A DNA stretch of 64,000 nt from Bifidobacterium pseudolongum subsp. pseudolongum DSM 20099. GTDB lineage: Bacteria; Actinomycetota; Actinomycetes; Actinomycetales; Bifidobacteriaceae. Positions 56,200-64,000 of the stretch are shown here, in pieces (the stretch's first letter is position 1; each line of letters begins with the position of its first letter). The notes beneath the pieces were generated by a model. The model did no database searches and had not been told where the DNA came from. It worked only from the letters and a program-made list of their open reading frames with translations. A program made the translations under genes and the position numbers. The stretch is taken from NCBI RefSeq assembly GCF_000771225.1, contig NZ_JDTZ01000003.1, forward strand, positions 248,001 through 312,000, written 5' to 3'.

Positions 56200-57666
56200 T
56201 TCAGCGTCCTCGATTTGTATTCCATCGGTGTGGGGCCGAGTTCGTCGCATACCGTCGGCCCCATGCTCGCCACGCAGCGGTTCGCGGAAGCGGTTGTCCA
56301 GCATGGGATGATTGATGAGGTGACCCGGGTACGCGTCACATTGTATGGGTCGCTTGCGCTCACCGGGCTGGGGCACGGCACAGACCGCGCTTCGGTGGCT
56401 GGTCTGGAAGGCAATGATCCGCAGACCGTGGACACTGCGTACCTTGCGGATGTGCACCGCATCTGCGACGAGCGTGGCACCATACGCCTTGCCGGAGTGA
56501 AAACAATCGCTTTCGATTACAACCATGATATGGTCATCGATGTCTGGCACCGCCTCGCAGCGCACCCCAACGGCATGCGCTGCGAGGTCTTCGATGCGCA
56601 GGGCCGCACCGTCTACGAGCAGGTCTGGTATTCGGTGGGCGGTGGGTTCATCGAACCTGGACTCGTCACCGATCCTGTGGTCTCGATGCACGATCGTTCG
56701 CCTGAGTCGCAGGCAGATGCCCAGCGTGTGGATGCCGGAGAAACCGATCCCACGATGCAGACCGACGGCTGGCCATATCCGTTCAGCACCGCGAAACAAC
56801 TCCTCGATATATGTGCGGAGCATGACATGAGCATCGCCGATGTGGTGTGGGCCAATGAATGCGCAATCCACGGCGCTGATGCGATCCGTGCGCATCTCGA
56901 CCGGGTATGGGCGGCGATGCGCGCCAGCGTATATGAAGGGTGCACAAGCACACAACGCGTGCTGCCCGGAGGCCTCGATGTGCCCCGGCGCGCGCCGGGC
57001 GTCTATACACGGTTGCGGGCGAAGGGCGATGTGCTCAGCCAACATGCCTCGGGCAACCTGCGGCATTTGGAATCGTCGGAAGCAGCGTGGATCGATCTGT
57101 TCGCGCTCGCCGTCAATGAGCAGAACGCCGGGGGAGGGCGCATCGTCACCGCCCCGACGAACGGCGCGTCGGGCGTCTTGCCGGCCACGCTTATGTACTA
57201 TTGGCATTTCCTGCCCGATGCCGATGAGGCGGGCGTGCGCACCTTCCTGCTCACGGCGGCGGCCGTGGGGTATCTCATCAAACGCAATGCGTCAATATCC
57301 GGTGCGGAGGTCGGCTGCCAGGGCGAAGTCGGATCGGCATGTTCGATGGCCGCGGCTGGGCTGTGTGCTGTCGTCGGTGGCTCGCCGGCGCAGGTCGAGA
57401 ACGCAGCGGAAATCGGCATGGAGCACCATCTGGGACTGACATGCGACCCGATCGGCGGATTGGTGCAGATTCCCTGCATCGAGCGCAACGCGGTGGCGGC
57501 CAATACTGCGATCGGTGCGGTGCGCATGGCGATGCTCGGCGATGGTTCGCATATCGTCACGCTCGATCAGGTCATCGCCACGATGCGCCAGACCGGGCAC
57601 GACATGATGGCGAAATACAAGGAGACCTCGCAAGGCGGACTCGCGCTCAACGTGGTGGAATGCTGA
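56197..57666 (+). CDS. sdaA: L-serine dehydratase, iron-sulfur type
   Basis: Deaminates L-serine to pyruvate with a [4Fe-4S] cluster. It has 489 residues, one chain with beta and alpha parts fused. The N-terminal [20 protein letters not shown] matches the family start, which with the TATATT box supports ATG 56197. Cluster-region cysteines lie in [18 protein letters not shown] and [15 protein letters not shown]. An insertion of about 30 residues near position 170 ([12 protein letters not shown]) makes it longer than E. coli SdaA. Monocistronic. Confidence 0.95.
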   Translation: MFSVLDLYSIGVGPSSSHTVGPMLATQRFAEAVVQHGMIDEVTRVRVTLYGSLALTGLGHGTDRASVAGLEGNDPQTVDTAYLADVHRICDERGTIRLAGVKTIAFDYNHDMVIDVWHRLAAHPNGMRCEVFDAQGRTVYEQVWYSVGGGFIEPGLVTDPVVSMHDRSPESQADAQRVDAGETDPTMQTDGWPYPFSTAKQLLDICAEHDMSIADVVWANECAIHGADAIRAHLDRVWAAMRASVYEGCTSTQRVLPGGLDVPRRAPGVYTRLRAKGDVLSQHASGNLRHLESSEAAWIDLFALAVNEQNAGGGRIVTAPTNGASGVLPATLMYYWHFLPDADEAGVRTFLLTAAAVGYLIKRNASISGAEVGCQGEVGSACSMAAAGLCAVVGGSPAQVENAAEIGMEHHLGLTCDPIGGLVQIPCIERNAVAANTAIGAVRMAMLGDGSHIVTLDQVIATMRQTGHDMMAKYKETSQGGLALNVVEC

Positions 57667-57739
57667 ACGCGCATTGTGCGGCGCAACAGGCGCGGATGTG
57701 CTACGCTGAAATGCGTTGTGTCAACAGCAAGGAGGAAAC

Positions 57740-58147
57740 ATGGCTACGCAGATGCCCGAGGTACAGGGTGCATATGGTGACCTTCCGGTCATCGTGTTCC
57801 CGGAAGGTGAAGCCCCCAAAGGCCTCAAGGTCGTGGAACTCGAGGAGGGCAGCGGTCCGATGGTCCGTCGGGGCGATACCGTTACGGTGAATTACCACGG
57901 TCAGGTCTGGGGCAACGATACGGCATTTGACTCCAGCTTCGAGCGTCACCAGCCGGCGAGCTTCGGCATTGGCGTCGGACAGGTGATCAAGGGATGGGAT
58001 CAGACGGTTCCGGGCCACAATGTGGGCTCCCGTCTGCTCGTGTCGATTCCGCCCGAGTATGGCTATGGTTCGCGTGGTGTTCCGCAGGCCGGTATTGGAC
58101 CAGATGACACATTGGAGTTCGTCATTGACATCATCGCCACGCGCTGA
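57740..58147 (+). CDS. FKBP-type peptidyl-prolyl isomerase
   Basis: Cytoplasmic prolyl isomerase of 135 residues, no signal peptide. FKBP core: VTVNYHGQVW, FDSSFERHQPASFGIG, QVIKGWDQTVPG, LVSIPPEYGYG and TLEFVIDIIA. Start ATG 57740 has a strong AAGGAGG upstream. It is followed by a terminator hairpin and greA. Confidence 0.95.
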   Translation: MATQMPEVQGAYGDLPVIVFPEGEAPKGLKVVELEEGSGPMVRRGDTVTVNYHGQVWGNDTAFDSSFERHQPASFGIGVGQVIKGWDQTVPGHNVGSRLLVSIPPEYGYGSRGVPQAGIGPDDTLEFVIDIIATR

Positions 58148-58170
58148 TTGACATTGCATGGAAAGACGGA

Positions 58171-58208
58171 GAGCACCGGCGGGGCGACGGCCGGTGCTCG
58201 ATTGTTTA
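58171..58208 (+). terminator. Terminator after the FKBP gene
   Basis: A 10-bp perfect stem (58171-58180 with 58190-58199) followed by ATTGTTT. Confidence 0.75.
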
Positions 58209-58281
58209 TGTGATGACCACATGCACGCGCCGCACCCGCATGGAGGATACGCGGGGTGGCGGTGCACGAAAGGAGGCCATG

Positions 58282-58764
58282 ATGGCCGAAGAAGAAAAGG
58301 TCGTGCTCCTGACTCAGGACGCCTACGACAAGTTGAAGGAAGAGCTCACGTACCGCGAGGGCGAATACCGCGACGAGATCACCCAGCGCATCGCCGCGGC
58401 GCGCGCGGAAGGAGACCTCTCGGAGAACGGCGGCTATCAGGCCGCCCGTGAGGAACAGGGCAAGAACGAGGGCCGTATCAACGAGCTTATCGTCAAGCTG
58501 CGCAATGCGAAGATCATGGAGGCGCCGGCCGCTGGCACTGTGGGCAACGGCTCCATCGTCACTATCGACATGGGTGGCCGTGAGATGGTGTACGTGCTCG
58601 GATCGCGTGACATCGCCGTGGCCACTGATTACGACGTGATCAGCCCCGAGTCGCCGATCGGCGCGGCCATCCTCGGCGCGAAGGAAGGCGACACCGTGTC
58701 GTACAAGGCCCCCAACGGCCGTGAGATCTCGGTGACGATCACCAAGGCGACGCCGCTGCAGTGA
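58282..58764 (+). CDS. greA: Transcription elongation factor GreA
   Basis: Rescues backtracked RNA polymerase by stimulating transcript cleavage. It has 160 residues: N-terminal coiled coil (about 1-75) with the acidic tip in ARAEGDLSENGGY, then the globular FKBP-like domain with SPESPIGAAILGAKEGDTV. AAAGGAGG precedes two adjacent ATGs at 58279 and 58282; the second has the better spacing. It is closed by the 34-bp palindrome. Confidence 0.96.
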   Translation: MAEEEKVVLLTQDAYDKLKEELTYREGEYRDEITQRIAAARAEGDLSENGGYQAAREEQGKNEGRINELIVKLRNAKIMEAPAAGTVGNGSIVTIDMGGREMVYVLGSRDIAVATDYDVISPESPIGAAILGAKEGDTVSYKAPNGREISVTITKATPLQ

Positions 58765-58770
58765 TCCGTT

Positions 58771-58842
58771 GGCCTTCTTGCATGGCAATGGCCCGGCCCA
58801 TCATATCGATGATGGGCCGGGCCATTGCCATGCAAGAAGGCC
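58771..58842. terminator. 34-bp perfect palindromic hairpin
   Basis: Arms 58771-58804 and 58809-58842 are perfectly complementary around a four-base loop (ATCG). It lies between the greA stop (58764) and the stop of the converging hemolysin III gene (58844), filling the whole gap. No T-tract on either strand. Probably a two-way terminator, but exceptionally long. Confidence 0.7.
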
Positions 58843-58843
58843 G

Positions 58844-59740
58844 CTACTGTGCCAACTGGGCCAGTCTGACGATCACCATGTAAATGGCCACCATATGGCA
58901 TGCATAGCCGGCGATGGTGCCCAGATGGAAGATCTCGTGGAACCCGAAGACCTTCGGCCATGGATCGGGTTTGCGCAGCGCGTAGACGATGGCGCCCGCG
59001 ATATAGCAGGCGCCGCCGGACAGCAGCAGCACGACCACGGCGGGGCCTGCCGCGGGCGACTGCCAGAACAATCCCATGAACGCCACGCCGGAGACACCGA
59101 AGATGATGTAGACGAGCACGTAGAGCCAGCGTGGTGCATTGATCCACACCACATGGATGATCAACGCCACAAGGGTGCAGCTCCACATGCCGATGATGAT
59201 TGTGTTGCGCCAGAAGGCGTCGAGGGCGAATGCGACCGGTGTATAGGTGCCGGCGATGAGCAGGAAGATGTTCATATGGTCAATGCGACGCAACACATCG
59301 GTCACGCGGGGCGACCAGTCGCCCAGATGGTAGGCCGCGGAATTGCCGAACAGGATCAATGAGACCGTCATGAACACGGCGCACGCCCATTTGAGCCCCG
59401 TGCCGTGCGCGAGGCAGATCAGCACGATGCCGGCCGCCAAGGCCAAGGGGGTGGCGCCGGCATGCAACCACCCGCGGAGCAGCGGTTTTTCCCTGCCGTG
59501 CACGTCAAGACGCACTTTGCGCTCGACCTCCTGCGGCACAATGCCTTCGAGCTTGGCGGCCTTCGCCTCTCCTTTGGCGATGATGCGCTTGGCCCTGCAG
59601 TCGGCTTTGCGGCACACCTTGGCCGCCTTCGCCTGCGCGTTCGCGCGCACATTGTGCGCTTTCGCCTCGAGCGCCTCCTGCCGGGCGGCCACGACCGCCG
59701 CCCGCTTCTCCTCGATGTGCTGCCTGTCTTGAGTGGCCAT
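58844..59740 (-). CDS. Hemolysin III / YqfA-family membrane protein
   Basis: Member of the hemolysin III (PAQR-related) family, 298 residues. A long charged N-terminus (about 1-85), Ala/Lys/Arg-rich and probably helical, precedes seven membrane helices. Conserved blocks are GNSAAYHLGDWSPRV, RRIDHMNIFLLIAGTYTPV and FGFHEIFHLGTIAGY, carrying the His and Asp residues thought to bind metal in PAQR proteins. ATG 59740 is used. The charged N-terminal extension is not usual for this family. Actual lytic activity is doubtful; the name is historical. Confidence 0.87.
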   Translation of the reverse strand: MATQDRQHIEEKRAAVVAARQEALEAKAHNVRANAQAKAAKVCRKADCRAKRIIAKGEAKAAKLEGIVPQEVERKVRLDVHGREKPLLRGWLHAGATPLALAAGIVLICLAHGTGLKWACAVFMTVSLILFGNSAAYHLGDWSPRVTDVLRRIDHMNIFLLIAGTYTPVAFALDAFWRNTIIIGMWSCTLVALIIHVVWINAPRWLYVLVYIIFGVSGVAFMGLFWQSPAAGPAVVVLLLSGGACYIAGAIVYALRKPDPWPKVFGFHEIFHLGTIAGYACHMVAIYMVIVRLAQLAQ

Positions 59741-59760
59741 ATCATCTCGTATCACTAGAA

Positions 59761-59791
59761 GTTACGCAAACGTAAGCTACGTTACCGTAAC
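59761..59791. promoter_or_regulatory. Cluster of TTACG inverted repeats (operator candidate)
   Basis: TTACG-CAAA-CGTAA (59762-59775) is followed by GTTAC-C-GTAAC (59781-59791); the outer GTTACG and CGTAAC also pair. It lies between the divergent hemolysin III and pdtaS genes, close to the former's start. A dimeric repressor or activator site is likely; the regulator is unknown. Confidence 0.6.
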
Positions 59792-59827
59792 TATATGACA
59801 GGCGCTCACCGGGGCGGTGCCGGCCGC

Positions 59828-59843
59828 TATGATGGTGCGCATG
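59828..59843 (+). promoter_or_regulatory. Leaderless -10 box of pdtaS
   Basis: TATGAT (59828-59833), seven bases before ATG 59841. It decides the start against upstream ATGs at 59829 and 59832, which lie in or beside the box. Confidence 0.6.
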
Positions 59844-61319
59844 GCTGATTTTTCACAGATTCTCGCCACACGCCCGGATTTCGACGATTCCGACCGTGAA
59901 TGGCTGCATCATCTCGTCGCTGATTGGCAGGTCATCGCGGACCTGAGTTTCGCGGACCTGCTGCTCGTGCTGCAAAAAGGCGACGGCAGTTTCGTCATCG
60001 CCGAACAATGCCGGCCCTCCACGGTGATGAGCCTGCGCGTCGACGACCTTGTGGGAAGCACGATGGACCCCGAGTTCACTGGGGAACTGACCGAAGCGAT
60101 GCGCAGCGAAAGCATCTACCACTCATCGATCCTGCGTACCATCGGCGGCTCCACGGTGTGCAATGTCTATGCGCCGATTCGCCATGACGGCAAGACGTTG
60201 GGGCTTGTGGTGCGCGAGACGAATCTGGCCACGCGCGAATCGAATGGCAGGTATGAATCGGAAAGCATCAGTGCGGGCAAACGCCTGTTCACGATGATTC
60301 CGCGCGGGCAGTTCCCCTACAAGGACGCGGTACTCAACCAGAGGCACAACGCGCGCGTGGCGGACGGCTTCATCATCCTCACCGTCGATGGCGATGTGCA
60401 GTACGCCTCGCCCAATGGCATCAGCTGTTTCAGGCGCTTGGGCATGCTCGACACCATGGAGGGCGGTAACCTCGGGGAAATCGGCACCGGGCTCATCCAC
60501 GAAAACGACCCGGTGTCCGAATCGCTGCCGATCGTCTTGCTCGGCAAAGCCGCGATGGACACGGAAATGGATGCCAATCGCTCGGCGGTTTCGATGCGCT
60601 CGTTGCCGCTCATGGATGACCAGGGGCGCACCGGTGCGATTGTGCTGTGCCGTGACGTAACCGAGCTGCGCCGCCGCGAAGTGGAGCTGCAGACGAAAGA
60701 TGCCACCATCTCCGAGATCCACCACCGCGTGAAGAACAATCTGCAAGCGGTCTCGGCATTGCTGCGGCTACAGGCACGCAAAACCAAATCGGATGAAGTG
60801 AAGAAGGAGCTCAAGGAAGCACAGCGCCGCGTGCAGACCATCGCGATGGTGCACGAAGGGCTGAGCCAATCGGCGGACGAAGTGGTGGATTTCGACAAGG
60901 TCATCGCGAATCTGCTGCGCATGAGCGTCGATCTGGCGTCGATGAGCGAACAGCATATCTCCATCGATTTCGTTGGCAAATTCGGCATGATGCCCGCCCA
61001 GGACGCCACGCCGCTCTCGCTCGTGCTCACCGAACTGATCACCAACGCCGTCGAACACGGCTACGAGGGGCGCACCGAAGGGCATATCGTGGTCTCGGTG
61101 GGCCGTGAAGGCAATCATCTGAGCATCTGTGTGGAAGACGACGGCAACGGCATCGACCATGAGGAACAGAACGGCATGGCGCGCACTTCCGGGTCAGGTT
61201 TGGGCACGCAGATCATCAACACCTTCGTCACCAACGATTTTGGCGGCACGGTCACGTGGGAGCCGGCACGGGAAGGCGGCACCCGCGTAGTCCTCGACAT
61301 CAAGCTGCGCGCCGCATAG
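59841..61319 (+). CDS. pdtaS: PdtaS-type sensor histidine kinase
   Basis: Cytosolic histidine kinase of the PdtaS group, whose partner PdtaR is an RNA-binding antiterminator. It has 492 residues: N-terminal GAF-like (about 1-150) and PAS-like (about 165-280) domains, a HisKA_2 domain with the phospho-His in TISEIHHRVKNNLQAVSALL, and an ATPase domain with LTELITNAVEHGYEG, DDGNGID and GSGLGTQIINTF. No membrane segment. ATG 59841 has a TATGAT box seven bases upstream. It converges with whiB1, the same arrangement as Rv3220c/Rv3219 in Mycobacterium tuberculosis. No pdtaR lies in the window. Confidence 0.93.
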   Translation: MADFSQILATRPDFDDSDREWLHHLVADWQVIADLSFADLLLVLQKGDGSFVIAEQCRPSTVMSLRVDDLVGSTMDPEFTGELTEAMRSESIYHSSILRTIGGSTVCNVYAPIRHDGKTLGLVVRETNLATRESNGRYESESISAGKRLFTMIPRGQFPYKDAVLNQRHNARVADGFIILTVDGDVQYASPNGISCFRRLGMLDTMEGGNLGEIGTGLIHENDPVSESLPIVLLGKAAMDTEMDANRSAVSMRSLPLMDDQGRTGAIVLCRDVTELRRREVELQTKDATISEIHHRVKNNLQAVSALLRLQARKTKSDEVKKELKEAQRRVQTIAMVHEGLSQSADEVVDFDKVIANLLRMSVDLASMSEQHISIDFVGKFGMMPAQDATPLSLVLTELITNAVEHGYEGRTEGHIVVSVGREGNHLSICVEDDGNGIDHEEQNGMARTSGSGLGTQIINTFVTNDFGGTVTWEPAREGGTRVVLDIKLRAA

Positions 61320-61344
61320 CGGCGCACAGCATGGCGGAACCGCC

Positions 61345-61394
61345 CATACTGCGGTGCCCCAGCCACGGGATTGTGGCTGGGGCACCGCAGTATG
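61345..61394. terminator. 22-bp perfect hairpin between pdtaS and whiB1
   Basis: Arms 61345-61366 and 61373-61394 around a six-base loop, no T-tract. Two-way terminator candidate. Confidence 0.7.
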
Positions 61395-61410
61395 CTGGGC
61401 GTGGGTTGTG

Positions 61411-61689
61411 TCAGATCTGCATCTGCATCGACTGGGAACGGCGGGCGCGCATGGCGCGGCGCTTCAGTGCACGGCGCTCGTCTTCGCTCAGGCCGCCCCA
61501 CACACCGTAATCCTGGTTGGTGTCCAGCGCGCATTTGAGGCAGGCGTCGATGACCTTGCACGTGCGGCACACGGCTTTGGCCTCTTCGATCTGCTGGTAT
61601 GCGGTGCCGGTGTTGCCTACCGGAAAGAACAGCTCTGGATCCTTGTCGCGGCACGCCGCCTTGGCGCGCCAGTCGAATGCACTGCTCAT
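61411..61689 (-). CDS. whiB1: WhiB-family iron-sulfur regulator, WhiB1 type
   Basis: Small [4Fe-4S] transcription factor, 92 residues; WhiB1 binds the RNA polymerase sigma factor and senses nitric oxide in mycobacteria. Four cluster cysteines are present: one in KAACRDKDPE, then VCRTCKVIDAC. The GVWGGLSEDERR turn and a basic DNA-binding tail (RRALKRRAMRARR) follow. The whole protein and its convergent position beside pdtaS match M. tuberculosis WhiB1. Start ATG 61689 has AAGGA upstream. Confidence 0.95.
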   Translation of the reverse strand: MSSAFDWRAKAACRDKDPELFFPVGNTGTAYQQIEEAKAVCRTCKVIDACLKCALDTNQDYGVWGGLSEDERRALKRRAMRARRSQSMQMQI

Positions 61690-61727
61690 ATGGATTGTGT
61701 TCCTTACTATGCTTATGAACGACTACC

Positions 61728-61744
61728 TTGCTTATGCTAAGCAA
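61728..61744. promoter_or_regulatory. Inverted repeat upstream of whiB1
   Basis: TTGCTTA-TGC-TAAGCAA is a perfect 7-3-7 inverted repeat 39 bases before the whiB1 start. TGCTTATG occurs again nearer the gene at 61710-61717. Operator candidate, perhaps for autoregulation. Confidence 0.5.
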
Positions 61745-61803
61745 TTTCCGTCCGTTTTTCAAGGGTTTTCCAAGGAATTCAGGAAGCATTGCGTGTGTTG
61801 GCG

Positions 61804-63492
61804 TCAACTGGCGGCCATGAGCTGCACAATCCGTGCCACACCGGAGTCGATATAGACCGCCCGCCCGGGGGTGCGCATATCCTCGCCGTCCATCGTGTTG
61901 AGCAATTCGGCGGGGATGCCGTCGGCCAGATCGACCGCGCGCTCGCCACAGGGCAGAATGAGGCGGCGTGTGCAATGTTCGGGAACGCGTAGGCGTCGCG
62001 TGGAGGAAAGCGCGAAAACCGTGAACGTGTGCGGGTTGCGTAGCTGCGCGCGCAATGCGCTGGCCCGCACATCCATGCAGAGCGGATCGAGCAGGTCGTC
62101 GGCGTCGTCAGTGCATGCCGTGGTGACGCCGTATGCCGGCGCCGCCTGCGTGATCCAGCGCAATAGCGCGCTTTTGCCCCGGCTGTGCTGGCCCACCACC
62201 GCGAGGGGGCCGGTGCGTGTGTCGATGACGAACGGTGCGACGGCCACCCCGTCATCGACGAGTCCGAGTGGAAGGTGCCCCGGCGCGCAAGTCTCGGGCA
62301 ACGACTGCGGGTCCACACGATCGGGCAGCCCATCTGTGAACAGCGGGGGTGGCGCCGTGCAGGCGTGCACGCGAGCGCACCGCTTGATGTCGCCGATGAA
62401 CGCATCGATGTCTTCGATGTGCGCGCACCTGAAGATGCGCCGTTCATCGTCTTCCATGAGGATTGCCATGCCGGGGGCGGCTGCGCTCAGATGGGCGGCC
62501 GCGTCGGAACCGATCATCTCTTGGGATTGCAGTGCATCGCGGACCCGTAGGCATATGCGCAGGCTCATGTTCGCCTTCATCGATGCGCTGATCTGCCCCA
62601 ATGGGTTCTGCGTGCAGACGACCAGATGCATGCCCAGTGAACGGCCCAACGATGCGATGCGCACCAAACGGTCGATGTAATCGGGCAACTGTCCGTGCAA
62701 CATATGGAATTCATCGACCACGATCACGAGCCGGGCCACCGGGCATGCGGCCTGCATGAGGTCGCTCACTCCGAGTGCGGCGGCGAGCCGCTCCCGGCGG
62801 TCGAGTTCCCGTTCGAGTGCACGCAGGGCGCGTATGGCGTATTTGAGGTCGAGGTCATTGACGCACCCGCGCACATGGGGGAGTGCGCATAGGCGTTCCA
62901 TCGCCGACCCGCCTTTGAAATCGAGGAGCGCGAATTGCAGGGATTGCGGGGGATAGGTGGCGGCAAGGGCGAGGCACCAGTCCTGCAGCAGCACCGATTT
63001 CCCGGACCCTGTGGTGCCTGCCACAATCGCATGGGGCCCGTGGCGTTCCAAGTCGATGGACAGCAGTTGGCCATGGGGGTCGATGCCGATGCGCGCGCTG
63101 CATCCAGGTGGTTGGGGGCTGCATGCGGTACGGGTCCACGAGTGGCATATCGTGCGGAATGGCGCGGCGTCGTCAGCCATGCCGTGGAGATGCTCAAGCG
63201 TGGTGCCGGTGCATGCGCGGACCGGATTCTCCCCGATGGCGCCGGAAGCATACGCCGTTGAATGTGGGCTGTCCCCGCTGCTTTCGGACGGTGTGGGGCG
63301 TGACTGCAGCAGCATCAGCACCATGGTGGCCGCGGTGGCGCAACATCCCGATCCAATCATCAGGGCGAACAGCCATTGCTGACGCACGAGCAGCGCGATG
63401 AGCATGATGCATTGCGCGACCAATGGGGCGATATATGCGCACATGCGCAACGCGGTGGTGCGAGTGCGGTGGGTGGCTTGTGTGGTGCTCAT
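61804..63492 (-). CDS. FtsK/EccC-like membrane ATPase, second P-loop degenerate
   Basis: 562-residue protein with two N-terminal membrane helices (about 15-65), then an FtsK/SpoIIIE-type ATPase: Walker A GTTGSGKSVLLQDW, LLDFKGGSAMERL, Walker B RLVIVVDEFHML and VVCTQNPLGQ. A second, shorter ATPase-like domain carries GQHSRGKSALLRW. The order of two helices followed by serial ATPase domains resembles EccC/EssC of type VII secretion rather than FtsK, which has a C-terminal gamma domain. No ESX genes lie in the window. ATG 63492 is used; ATG 63507 is possible. Function unknown. Confidence 0.8.
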   Translation of the reverse strand: MSTTQATHRTRTTALRMCAYIAPLVAQCIMLIALLVRQQWLFALMIGSGCCATAATMVLMLLQSRPTPSESSGDSPHSTAYASGAIGENPVRACTGTTLEHLHGMADDAAPFRTICHSWTRTACSPQPPGCSARIGIDPHGQLLSIDLERHGPHAIVAGTTGSGKSVLLQDWCLALAATYPPQSLQFALLDFKGGSAMERLCALPHVRGCVNDLDLKYAIRALRALERELDRRERLAAALGVSDLMQAACPVARLVIVVDEFHMLHGQLPDYIDRLVRIASLGRSLGMHLVVCTQNPLGQISASMKANMSLRICLRVRDALQSQEMIGSDAAAHLSAAAPGMAILMEDDERRIFRCAHIEDIDAFIGDIKRCARVHACTAPPPLFTDGLPDRVDPQSLPETCAPGHLPLGLVDDGVAVAPFVIDTRTGPLAVVGQHSRGKSALLRWITQAAPAYGVTTACTDDADDLLDPLCMDVRASALRAQLRNPHTFTVFALSSTRRLRVPEHCTRRLILPCGERAVDLADGIPAELLNTMDGEDMRTPGRAVYIDSGVARIVQLMAAS

Positions 63493-63585
63493 GACCCTAC
63501 TGTGCATGGGGCGCCGGCGTGGCGCAAACACCGCCGGCGCATGTGGTCGGACGGTCGGTGCTGTTCGCGCCTGGCGTATTCCGGG

Positions 63586-64000
63586 TCAGCCCATTTCGGC
63601 TGCGCTACCTACTGCACCGGGATCATGGGTGCCATCGGCGAGCTGGGCGAACAGTTCGAGGTTGCGTGGATTGTCGAGCAGCACGCAGGAGCCCACGCCG
63701 TCCACGTAGTAGTTGGGATCGCTCCAATAGAGGCTGCCGGTGACGCCGCTTGAGCCCGAAGCGTTGCGGAATGCGAGCAGCATGTCGAGCAGGGTCTTGG
63801 GGTTGGTGCGGTTGTCCACCGTGATCGCCTGCAGGACTGCGTCACCCACCTTGTGCACGGTGCCGAAGTTCATCAGTGTGGACGGGGAGACCGCCTTCTT
63901 GGCGATTGCGCCAATCACCTGGCGCTGGCGTTCGGCACGCCCGAAATCGCCCTTGGGGTCGGAATAGCGCATGCGCGAGAACGCGAGCGCCGTATGCCCG
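63586..64000 (-). CDS. LytR-CpsA-Psr family protein, 5' end outside window
   Basis: C-terminal 137 residues of an LCP enzyme, which attaches polymers such as teichoic acids or capsule to peptidoglycan. The conserved active-site block GHTALAFSRMRYSDPKGDFG and the following RAERQRQVIGAI are present at the window edge; the frame continues past base 64000, so the N-terminus, membrane helix and catalytic Asp region are missing. It ends at 63586, about 93 bases from the EccC-like gene on the same strand. Confidence 0.92.
   Translation of the reverse strand, partial: GHTALAFSRMRYSDPKGDFGRAERQRQVIGAIAKKAVSPSTLMNFGTVHKVGDAVLQAITVDNRTNPKTLLDMLLAFRNASGSSGVTGSLYWSDPNYYVDGVGSCVLLDNPRNLELFAQLADGTHDPGAVGSAAEMG

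Overview
The window is a continuous stretch of high-GC actinobacterial chromosome, most likely from a Bifidobacterium of the higher-GC kind (species not resolved). Supporting this are the zwf-opcA-pgl/gnd cluster, whiB1 next to a PdtaS-type kinase, the eno-ftsB-DUF501-ppx order, UPF0182 and LCP proteins, frequent leaderless starts, and a LacI-type operator before eno. No phage, insertion sequence, CRISPR array or rRNA is seen. Most genes are intact and tightly packed; no gene-free stretch exceeds about 270 bases.

Layout. 1-3720: the end of an O-acetylhomoserine sulfhydrylase gene and an ECF transporter module (fused ATPase plus EcfT, no S component nearby). 3872-10752: a MacB/FtsX-type ABC system facing a NarL-type response regulator and an unusual two-sensor histidine kinase. 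10863-20801: proline iminopeptidase, proC, ychF, an HSL-type esterase, a small acidic Cys protein, a YeiH-type exporter, a uracil permease and a DEAD-box helicase. 20896-28057: SDR, a cupredoxin/copper-ATPase/YHS fusion, MsrAB, BrnQ and peptidase E, a stress and transport group. 28163-33056: oxidative pentose-phosphate genes gnd, pgl, opcA and zwf. 33098-35823: ferrous iron uptake operon feoA-feoB plus a small four-Cys protein in the FeoC position. 35920-38007: aspartase and a deoxyribosyltransferase-like protein.

38020-41956 is the odd part. It holds a frameshifted MarR gene, a frameshifted small membrane protein, and an ABC-exporter membrane domain with no ATPase that runs directly into cstA. 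The cstA partner gene ybdD, translationally coupled by ATGA, carries an in-frame TGA at codon 15. Either the locus is decaying by deletion, or this part of the assembly contains errors.

41963-55340: nagZ, UPF0182, a GNAT enzyme, pth-mfd, eno with its operator, ftsB, DUF501 and ppx. 55387-64000: tRNA-Leu(UAA), a five-helix membrane protein, sdaA, an FKBP, greA, a hemolysin III protein, pdtaS facing whiB1, an orphan EccC/FtsK-like ATPase and the end of an LCP gene.

Two structural themes recur. Several genes without a Shine-Dalgarno have a TANNNT box 6-8 bases before the start codon, the mark of leaderless transcripts. Long perfect hairpins, up to 34 bp and often without a T-tract, sit between genes.
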